A DNA stretch of 64,000 nucleotides from JAGLQA01 sp023135565 (GTDB lineage Bacteria; Acidobacteriota; Aminicenantia; UBA2199): NCBI GenBank assembly GCA_030639305.1, contig DAOWCY010000007.1:1-64000 (forward strand), in the 5' to 3' direction. Shown here piece after piece: positions 57,777 through 64,000 of the stretch. The position numbers were made by a program, and so were the translations under genes. Under the pieces are notes generated by a model that searched no databases, had not been told where the DNA came from, and saw only the letters and a program-made list of their open reading frames with translations. Each line of letters begins with the position of its first letter. The first letter of the stretch is position 1.

Positions 57777-58442
57777 ATGAAAAAGCATTTTTATCAAATC
57801 ATTACAGCACTACTTCTAATATTGCTGCTAACCGGTGTGGGCTGCAAAAAAGCAGCCGAAAACATCAACGGCGACGGCCAAACCCGGCAGGGTTTCGAAG
57901 GCGCTGCCGCTTTCGTATCCTATGCCATTTTCGATATCTTCTGGTCTGCCTATGAAGCGGCTCTTGCTATACCCGCCGATGCGTCTTACAGCGGCGGCTG
58001 GTGGAGTTTTTCCATTGTATTGGTGAGCGGCGAGTCGGCGGAAATAGAGATCAAATTCCAGGATAAGAACCAAAATACCCAGAAGTTCTACAATCCGGCC
58101 ACCACTCATTATATAAAGATCAAAGGCAGCAGTTCCGGCACTTTAGGCACTATAACCTTCGATCTTACTTTGTCCGGTGTGCAGACCTCATCCAACACCC
58201 TTACCGTAAACGGCAGCGGCACGGTGACTACCGGGGTCCTGACCGCTTCTTACAAAGTCAACGACATGGAGGTTCCCAAAACCATAGGCGCTTACCCCGA
58301 AAGCGGAAATATCAGGATAACTTTCACCCAGACATCTCTTACCATCACCTTTGACGGCAGCCGTTATGCCACCGCTACTTATACTTTTTTAGGTCTCTCT
58401 TACAGTATCAAAATCGACTTAGACACCGGCGGCATTTCATAA
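57777..58442 (+). CDS. predicted lipoprotein
   Basis: A 221-residue protein with a lipoprotein signal peptide: MKKHFYQIITALLLILLLTG then VGC, with Cys23 in the lipobox. The mature part begins with a helical segment (FEGAAAFVSYAIFDIFWSAYEAAL) and continues as a mostly beta domain with repeated T/S-rich strands (YIKIKGSSSGTLGTITFDLTLSGV). Not recognised as a named family. GGAGG precedes the ATG. First gene of a same-strand run of exported proteins (58663, 60298, 60654), separated from the next by 220 bp that contains a promoter, so not in one operon with it. Probably anchored at the outer membrane. Confidence 0.72.
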   Translation: MKKHFYQIITALLLILLLTGVGCKKAAENINGDGQTRQGFEGAAAFVSYAIFDIFWSAYEAALAIPADASYSGGWWSFSIVLVSGESAEIEIKFQDKNQNTQKFYNPATTHYIKIKGSSSGTLGTITFDLTLSGVQTSSNTLTVNGSGTVTTGVLTASYKVNDMEVPKTIGAYPESGNIRITFTQTSLTITFDGSRYATATYTFLGLSYSIKIDLDTGGIS

Positions 58443-58559
58443 AGGCACTCGGCGGCCTGGCTGCATCGGCATTTGTACTGCTCTATACCAAAAAGTAAAA
58501 CTGTAAACCGGCAAAATTAGGCTTAAGTCTAAATTTTTCAAAAAAAATCAATTATAGGG

Positions 58560-58588
58560 TTGAAATTATTTTTTTAATTGTTTATAAT
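58560..58588 (+). promoter_or_regulatory. sigma-70-type promoter of the 58663 gene
   Basis: TTGAAA (58560-58565), 17 bp, perfect TATAAT (58583-58588); start near 58595, 68 nt before the ATG. Confidence 0.72.
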
Positions 58589-58662
58589 TTTCTGAGATAA
58601 TGAAATGATTAAAAATGATTACGTTTAAAATTTCAAAACCAGGTTCGAGGAGGGCTTAAAAA

Positions 58663-60270
58663 ATGAAACAATTTATCTTTGCTGTTTTTATACTCTTTTG
58701 TATTATGTCCCTTGGAGGGGAGGAGGAAAAAACTTCCGAAAAATCACCGCCCACTGAAACATTCCCTGCTTTTGAATATTATGGGGGAAATATTTTAACG
58801 GAATCTCTTCCTTATTATCGAAAATTTGAGATAAAGGGCAGCACCGCTCTGACTAAAGGTAACGCCGACGTTGTTGAACTAATAGTCTGGTATAAGAACA
58901 AAATTAAGCAGACTAAATATTGGTTCAGGCCGGAAGGCTCGAAAACAAAAGAATTCAGGATAGTCGTTGATAGATTAGAGAACACCGGCGGAAAATATAA
59001 ATTTATATTTCGATTTTTTTCAAACCCATTGATCAAAAGAGATGTTTTTAAAAGAATAATGCAGGCAATGGTAAATGATATTTTAGATAAAATAGAAAGA
59101 AACCAAACCGTTTATATTGATGATTATCAGACAATATTAAACGAGCATGCCAAAAAGGAACTGAAAACAATATCTCTATTTTCTCAAAATAATATTTACA
59201 AGATCGTAAACATTGAAAAAGAAAACATTGAAAAACTCAAAAAGATAGATTCTGATAAAATTCCTGAATACGAACTTACAGAAGAAATGAAACAAAAACT
59301 GTTCCTGGCGATTTCAAAGGAAGAGGTAAAAATAAGAAAAGGGGAAGAATTTCAAATAGAATTATCTAAATACAAAACAGCCAATGCAAATGAAATAGAA
59401 GAACTGATAAAAAAGATAGAAAATGTGATTGAGAAGTTAAAAAAAGACCCAAAGGAGAGTGCCAAAAATGACAAGCTGCGAAGAAAAAATCTCGAAAACC
59501 TGAAAGCTGCCATCGATGACCCGACCACAATCGACCCGAAAGGAATCAATGATTTTTATGAAAAACATTGGCCGAAGGAGATACAAGATGATGAAATCCT
59601 TTCTCAAATCCTATCCAGCGCATCCGGTATCTACGACATCAATAAAAAAATATTAGAAAATCAAAAAATACTCGAAGGGCTGTATGGGAAAAATGGCGAG
59701 ATATACGGCTGGCTTTCTGGTGAAATGGTTGAACTGCTCCGGGATATCTTCATTTTGAGTACGGCCCAGAGTGTCGATGTCGATATTGACATAGAGGAAT
59801 TAGGCATCGACATAAACAAACTGAGGTTGAGCGCTTATTTTGGCTATGGTTTAGGCTTTTTTTATGTGAAGAGAGACGCAAACACGAAGGCCACGGATAC
59901 CGAAACAGACATGTTTGCATTTTTGGGAGTAAAGATTCGACCTGTTAAAGTTGATAGGAGCGTTAGCAAGCCTTTTCCTAATTTGCTTTCCCGTTTTTCA
60001 TTCACTCTCGGTACGGTATTCAGGAGCAAGGTAGCCATTAAAGGCCAGGAACAGTTAGAAGCTTTTGCCGGAATGATGCCCACATTCGGAATTAATTACG
60101 ACATAAGTAGATATTTCGGTATCCAGTCTGGTATTGTGCTTTTCCGTCAACCCCACATTAACCCTTTAGTCAAAGATGACTATGGTGTTAAGGCGGCGGT
60201 TTTTTTAGGGATAGCGTATGATATCGACGTATTTAATACATTAATAGAAATATTAAAACCACATGAGTAA
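58663..60270 (+). CDS. exported protein with long helical region and C-terminal outer-membrane-barrel-like domain
   Basis: A 535-residue protein: signal peptide (1-about 19), an N-terminal beta domain (about 30-110), a Lys/Glu-rich helical and coiled-coil stretch (about 125-345, e.g. EELIKKIENVIEKLKKDPKE), and a C-terminal part (about 385-535) of amphipathic strands (LRLSAYFGYGLGFFYVKRD, FSFTLGTVFRSKVAIKG, IQSGIVLFRQP), like a small outer-membrane barrel. Not recognised. It starts a four-gene plus-strand cluster, with the 60298 and 60654 genes following at 27 and 2 bp. The AT-rich coding sequence resembles its neighbours. Confidence 0.65.
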   Translation: MKQFIFAVFILFCIMSLGGEEEKTSEKSPPTETFPAFEYYGGNILTESLPYYRKFEIKGSTALTKGNADVVELIVWYKNKIKQTKYWFRPEGSKTKEFRIVVDRLENTGGKYKFIFRFFSNPLIKRDVFKRIMQAMVNDILDKIERNQTVYIDDYQTILNEHAKKELKTISLFSQNNIYKIVNIEKENIEKLKKIDSDKIPEYELTEEMKQKLFLAISKEEVKIRKGEEFQIELSKYKTANANEIEELIKKIENVIEKLKKDPKESAKNDKLRRKNLENLKAAIDDPTTIDPKGINDFYEKHWPKEIQDDEILSQILSSASGIYDINKKILENQKILEGLYGKNGEIYGWLSGEMVELLRDIFILSTAQSVDVDIDIEELGIDINKLRLSAYFGYGLGFFYVKRDANTKATDTETDMFAFLGVKIRPVKVDRSVSKPFPNLLSRFSFTLGTVFRSKVAIKGQEQLEAFAGMMPTFGINYDISRYFGIQSGIVLFRQPHINPLVKDDYGVKAAVFLGIAYDIDVFNTLIEILKPHE

Positions 60271-60297
60271 TGTGGATAGAGTGAAGGAGGTAATAAA

Positions 60298-60651
60298 ATG
60301 AGCATTAAAATTAACGTCGAAACCGAATCTATATCAGGAAAGGAGTGTGGCTGCGCCTTTAAGGTTGTTATAAATGTAACAGTCGATAAGGTCTCTGATC
60401 TCGAATTTATATTCGAAATTTTGGATGCATCGACAACTTGCAAGTTTACCGATCCCAACGCATATGATGGCGGGGCTAAAACGAGAATGCCAAGACATGC
60501 TAAAAGAATCAGATCAAACAAACATTTCTTGTTAACCATAGAATGTACCAAAAATCCTCATTTAGTAATCGGCGTCACTGCAAAAGAAAAGCAGGGGAAT
60601 GAATCAAATGAGGATAAAATTCATGTGTCTCTTACCAAATGCGGGAGGTAG
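60298..60651 (+). CDS. small beta-rich hypothetical protein
   Basis: A 117-residue protein, SIKINVETESISGKECGCAF at the start, no signal peptide. Alternating strands (VVINVTVDKVSDLEFIFEIL) suggest an immunoglobulin-like sandwich; four cysteines (CGC near residue 16, C in STTCKF and IECTKN) may form a site or disulfides. The C-terminus is charged. The AGGAGG ribosome site is strong. It lies between the barrel-like protein (27 bp) and the Ig-like lipoprotein (2 bp after its stop), so it probably belongs to the same exported complex or envelope system. Confidence 0.6.
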   Translation: MSIKINVETESISGKECGCAFKVVINVTVDKVSDLEFIFEILDASTTCKFTDPNAYDGGAKTRMPRHAKRIRSNKHFLLTIECTKNPHLVIGVTAKEKQGNESNEDKIHVSLTKCGR

Positions 60652-60653
60652 TA

Positions 60654-61424
60654 ATGAATAAAAAACTATTTACTATGATAACATCTATTATTCTCCTGGT
60701 AACCTTATTACCTACCGGCGGATGCAAGCTGTCGGACGAGCTATCGGACATCGAGAATCCCGAATCTTTTAGTTGGGAAGATATCTTTTTATTTGACGAA
60801 AATATTTCCGGCAGTATGAACGCAAACGGGGTAGATCAAACACAAATCACCGTACATATTTTGGGAGACACACCAGATGGCCAACCGATCACATTTCGTA
60901 CAGACACCGGGGCCTTTGCCAGCAAACCCATTATTTCCGGTAATGAAAACGCTTCCCAGGAAATAATCGTTAAAAGTTCCGCCCAAAAAGCCCGGGTTTA
61001 CCTGATCAGCGGCATCGAGGAAAAAAGGGGCGTTATATCGGCATCATTAGAAGGTTATACAATTTTTAGAGAGTTATCTTATACCAGGGTAATCCCGGAG
61101 AAAATCGTAGTAAGCACCAACACAACACAATTAACCGCAAATGGTAATGATACTGCTGCGCTGTCTGTTGAGTTGATTGCTCCGAACACCAACTTCGGCA
61201 GAGGCACGGTTACTGTGAATACCAGGATAATTTTCACCGCCCGGGACATTAGCACTGGTCAAAGCTTATCCGGCTTGCATAGAGAAGCCCTCTCTGACAA
61301 TAAGGGATATGCCACCGCTGCTATCACCGGTAGACATATAGGCACAGTAAAAATCACAGCGACAGTGGAAAATGAAAAAATTTCAGACGATGTGACTATC
61401 GTTTTTGTTGAAGAAGAAGACTAA
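60654..61424 (+). CDS. lipoprotein with two Big-1/invasin-like Ig domains
   Basis: A 256-residue protein with signal peptide MNKKLFTMITSIILLVTLLP ending in TGGC, a plausible but slightly irregular lipobox (Cys24). Two Ig-like domains follow: about 45-145 (SGSMNANGVDQTQITVHILG) and 148-250 (ISTNTTQLTANGNDTAALSVELIAP...GYATAAITGRHIGTVKITATVE), the bacterial Ig-like 1/invasin pattern in which a strand begins with xLTANGxD. I prefer the ATG at 60654 (GGGAGGTAGTA upstream) to the in-frame start 15 bp earlier. Probably surface-exposed. Followed by 115 bp and a Ser/Thr kinase. Confidence 0.75.
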   Translation: MNKKLFTMITSIILLVTLLPTGGCKLSDELSDIENPESFSWEDIFLFDENISGSMNANGVDQTQITVHILGDTPDGQPITFRTDTGAFASKPIISGNENASQEIIVKSSAQKARVYLISGIEEKRGVISASLEGYTIFRELSYTRVIPEKIVVSTNTTQLTANGNDTAALSVELIAPNTNFGRGTVTVNTRIIFTARDISTGQSLSGLHREALSDNKGYATAAITGRHIGTVKITATVENEKISDDVTIVFVEEED

Positions 61425-61461
61425 AAGGGAATATAAAATCATAAAATAATTATATCATAAG

Positions 61462-61490
61462 TTGAAAAGCGCAGCGGTTTCGTTTATAAT
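61462..61490 (+). promoter_or_regulatory. sigma-70-type promoter of the Ser/Thr kinase
   Basis: TTGAAA (61462-61467), 17 bp, perfect TATAAT (61485-61490); start near 61497, 42 nt before the ATG. Confidence 0.72.
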
Positions 61491-61538
61491 TCTTCTATGT
61501 TGAATAATGGTGTCTTTTCCTTTTGACGGAGTAAATTT

Positions 61539-64000
61539 ATGATAGGCGAAACTATATCTCATTATAAAATTATCGAAAAAATCGGCCAGGGCGGCATGGG
61601 CGTGGTTTATAAAGCTGAGGACAGCAAACTCATGCGACCGGTGGCTCTGAAATTTCTCCCTATCGAGATGACCCGCGACCAGGAAGCCAGGGAGCGGTTC
61701 AAATTAGAAGCCCAGGCCGCGGCTGCCCTGAATAGCCCTAATATCGTGACCATCCACGAAATCGACGAACATAAGGGCACAATATATATCGTCATGGAAT
61801 ACATAGACGGCAGCACCCTGAGTGAAACCATAACCGGCCTGAAATTGGCCGCGCATAAAGAAGGCGCTGCTCCTGCCGGGCCGGAAGAAATAAACAGCGT
61901 TCTCGACATCGCCATCCAGGTGTGCAGGGGTTTAAAAGCAGCCCACAACTCAGGCATCATCCACCGGGACGTCAAACCGCAGAACATTATCATCAATAAA
62001 GACGGGGTGGTAAAAATTCTCGACTTCGGTGTGGCCAAGCTCACCCGCGGCACCAATGTCACCAAAGAATTCTCCACTATCGGCACGCTGCACTACATGT
62101 CGCCGGAACACCTGATGGGACAAGGGGTAGACCAGCGTTCCGACATCTGGTCTTTAGGGGTAGTTCTCTATGAACTGCTTACCCTGGAACTGCCTTTTGA
62201 AGAAGAGAGCGTGCAGTCCTCGATGCACGCCATCGTCAACGAAAGCCCGCTGCCGCCGGCGGATATAAACGACAATATTTCCAGGGAATTGGAAAGCATC
62301 ATCCTGAAATGCCTGCGCAAAGAACAGGAAAATCGCTGCCAATCCGCGGAAGCGCTGTTGACCGACCTGACCAAAGCTCAGAGAATCCAAAAAAAGGACT
62401 CCCGGGAAATCAAAATAAAGGAAAAAACGCACCTGAGAAAAGAAACCGAACGGCGCCAGGCTACGGTGATCTCCGCGGAAATTACAGGCTACAACGAGAT
62501 GCTCGACTGTTTGGACGCGGAAGAAGTAGCCGGGGCGATGGGCGACTGCTTCGATATGTTCACTTCCTCCACCGCTAAGTACGAAGGCAAATTCGATAAG
62601 GTATCGGGCAATGGTTTTTTGGTTTATTTCGGCGTACCCTCGGCTGTGGAGAACGCCCCGGTAAAAGCCCTTTCCGCCGCCATGGAGATGCGCGGCTGCA
62701 TAGCTCGATACAACAACAAAGCAAAACCGGGCGTGCCTTTAGGCATCCGCATAGGCATCAACACCGGCACGGTGATTGCCGGGGTGCTGGGAAAAGATGA
62801 AGAAAAATATTCGGTTATCGGCGACACGGTCAATTTCGCCAACCAATTAAAAGATATAAGCGCGCCGGGGAAAATTCTCGCCGGCCCTTTAACCCACAAA
62901 AACACGAAAAATCAATTCGAGTACAAAGAGGTAAAAGCCACTGCCCTGAAAGGCAGACAAAAACCCAGCGCCATTTATGAATTAGTGCAGGCAAAAGAGA
63001 AAAGCGACCTGCTGCGCCTGGGTTCGAAAAGGATGATCTTTTCCGAAATGGTGGGCCGGGATAATGAATTGGATGAACTGCACCTGCACCTGCTGCAAGT
63101 TTTAAAAGGAGAAGGCTTTATCCTTAATATCACCGGCGAAGCAGGCATCGGTAAGTCGCGGCTGATTGCCGAATTCCGCCGCCAGGACGCCTTTAAGCGG
63201 GTGACGCTGCTCCATGGCCGCGCCCTATCCATAGGCCGGAACCTCAGTTTCCACCCCCTGATCGACACCATTAAAAACTGGCTCAACATCAAAGAGGAAG
63301 AGAGCAGCGGCGCAGCCTATGACAAACTGAGAAGAGCCATCGAGGCCCTCTGTCCCGACAAGAAAGAAGCAGACGAAATATTTCCTTTTATCGCCACCCT
63401 GATGGGCATGAAACTGGCCGGTAAGTACAGTGACCGCATCGAAGGCATCGAAGGCGAACCCTTAGAAAAAATCATCAAGAAAAATTTTCGCGAACTAATC
63501 GAAAAAATAGCCGGGCAAAAGCCCCTGGTTTTTATCATCGAGAATGTGCAGTGGGCGGACATTACATCTATCGAGTTTATAGAATCCCTTTTGCGTTTGA
63601 TCAAGACCCACCCCATTCTTTTTATCAATGTGATCCGGCCCGGTTTCCGGGAGACCGGGGAACGGCTGCGCACCACCATAGAAGAGAGGTATCCCGGGCG
63701 GCACCGGGAAATCCGTTTAGAGCCTTTGAACCGCAGCCAATCGGAACTACTCATCTCCAGGCTCTTAAAAATCAAAGACCTGCCGGTCAACATCCTCAAG
63801 CCGGTGACCGGGAAAGCCGGGGGCAACCCATTTTTCATAGAAGAAGTGATTCGTTCTTTTATCGACGACGGCGTAGTGGAACTGCGCGGCGGCCAATTCC
63901 GGCTAACCGAAAAAATAGACTCCGTAGTCATCCCGGAAACCATCCACGACGTACTGATGGGCCGTATCGACAAATTAGACGATGAAGCCCGTTCGCTTTT
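61539..64000 (+). CDS. Ser/Thr protein kinase - degenerate adenylate cyclase - AAA-type ATPase fusion (partial)
   Basis: Open at the window end; 820 codons are visible. Kinase domain about 9-275: glycine loop IGQGGMGVV (15-23), catalytic Lys in VALKF (K38), HRD 142-144 with K146, DFG 162-164, and SPE 188-190, all intact. A class III cyclase-like domain (about 303-470) follows: ATVISAEITGY, KFDKVSGNGF, LGIRIGINTGTVIAGVLG, VIGDTVNFANQL, but the metal-binding aspartates are E314 and N358, and the arginine after VN (N432) is Q436, so catalysis is doubtful. Then a STAND-like ATPase domain from about 490: MVGRDNEL, Walker A GEAGIGKS (533-540) and Walker B LVFIIENVQWAD. Such proteins usually end in TPR repeats, beyond the window. 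The ATG follows GGAG. Confidence 0.9.
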   Translation, partial: MIGETISHYKIIEKIGQGGMGVVYKAEDSKLMRPVALKFLPIEMTRDQEARERFKLEAQAAAALNSPNIVTIHEIDEHKGTIYIVMEYIDGSTLSETITGLKLAAHKEGAAPAGPEEINSVLDIAIQVCRGLKAAHNSGIIHRDVKPQNIIINKDGVVKILDFGVAKLTRGTNVTKEFSTIGTLHYMSPEHLMGQGVDQRSDIWSLGVVLYELLTLELPFEEESVQSSMHAIVNESPLPPADINDNISRELESIILKCLRKEQENRCQSAEALLTDLTKAQRIQKKDSREIKIKEKTHLRKETERRQATVISAEITGYNEMLDCLDAEEVAGAMGDCFDMFTSSTAKYEGKFDKVSGNGFLVYFGVPSAVENAPVKALSAAMEMRGCIARYNNKAKPGVPLGIRIGINTGTVIAGVLGKDEEKYSVIGDTVNFANQLKDISAPGKILAGPLTHKNTKNQFEYKEVKATALKGRQKPSAIYELVQAKEKSDLLRLGSKRMIFSEMVGRDNELDELHLHLLQVLKGEGFILNITGEAGIGKSRLIAEFRRQDAFKRVTLLHGRALSIGRNLSFHPLIDTIKNWLNIKEEESSGAAYDKLRRAIEALCPDKKEADEIFPFIATLMGMKLAGKYSDRIEGIEGEPLEKIIKKNFRELIEKIAGQKPLVFIIENVQWADITSIEFIESLLRLIKTHPILFINVIRPGFRETGERLRTTIEERYPGRHREIRLEPLNRSQSELLISRLLKIKDLPVNILKPVTGKAGGNPFFIEEVIRSFIDDGVVELRGGQFRLTEKIDSVVIPETIHDVLMGRIDKLDDEARSL

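Overview
The window looks like a chromosomal segment of an uncultured Gram-negative bacterium, most likely from the Acidobacteriota/Aminicenantes neighbourhood. The signs are a VWFA-related secreted protein of the type common in Acidobacteria, Ser/Thr kinases beginning MIG-E---Y-I, a Tat-exported aminotransferase-V protein, several secreted proteins with Kre9/KNH-like Ig repeats, predicted outer-membrane proteins and lipoproteins, and a Na+-NQR respiratory complex. The taxonomic call is inference; there is no rRNA or tRNA gene to anchor it.

Layout. 0.2-9 kb: an exported aminotransferase-V protein, a truncated Ser/Thr kinase stub, and a minus-strand block of type IV pilin-like gene plus two O-antigen-ligase/TPR membrane proteins, behind a methyltransferase and a Na+/solute symporter. 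9-18.9 kb: a large secreted Ntn-hydrolase-like protein, MTA phosphorylase, two degenerate M16 peptidase-like proteins, dihydropteroate synthase, and a TPR/SH3 protein. 18.9-22 kb: an AT-rich, gene-poor accessory stretch with two small membrane proteins and a MITE-like element. 22-28.5 kb: a complete nqrABCDEF operon and a CBS protein. 28.5-39 kb: a decayed small-gene pair, a penicillin-acylase-family protein, two large secreted proteins (repeat adhesin-like and VWFA-related), an outer-membrane-like protein, a zinc-ribbon protein, and a YugP-type peptidase. 40-44.8 kb: two large secreted Ig-repeat proteins. 45-50 kb: a hybrid histidine kinase, a response regulator, and a Cys-rich protein. 50-57.3 kb: an MrfA/YprA-type helicase, a DnaJ-C-terminal-like protein, a GDPD phosphodiesterase, and a DEAD-box RNA helicase. 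57.7-64 kb: an exported-protein cluster, then a Ser/Thr kinase with a degenerate cyclase domain and an ATPase domain that runs off the window.

Three non-coding systems stand out. (1) Dispersed palindromic repeats lie between genes and, in several places, inside genes in frame, where they encode extra peptide segments (in the Ntn-hydrolase, penicillin acylase, histidine kinase and an O-antigen-ligase protein); one sits exactly at the break of the kinase stub. (2) Two sigma-54 promoters, one before the pilin operon and one before a secreted Ig-repeat protein, each carry upstream a pair of 15-bp TGACA-N5-TGTCA-like palindromes with centres exactly 22 bp apart, which predicts a shared enhancer-binding activator. 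(3) A roughly 100-nt leader with two conserved hairpins is shared, in the same orientation, by the hybrid histidine kinase and the DEAD-box RNA helicase. All similarity statements are from reading the sequence; no searches were run.
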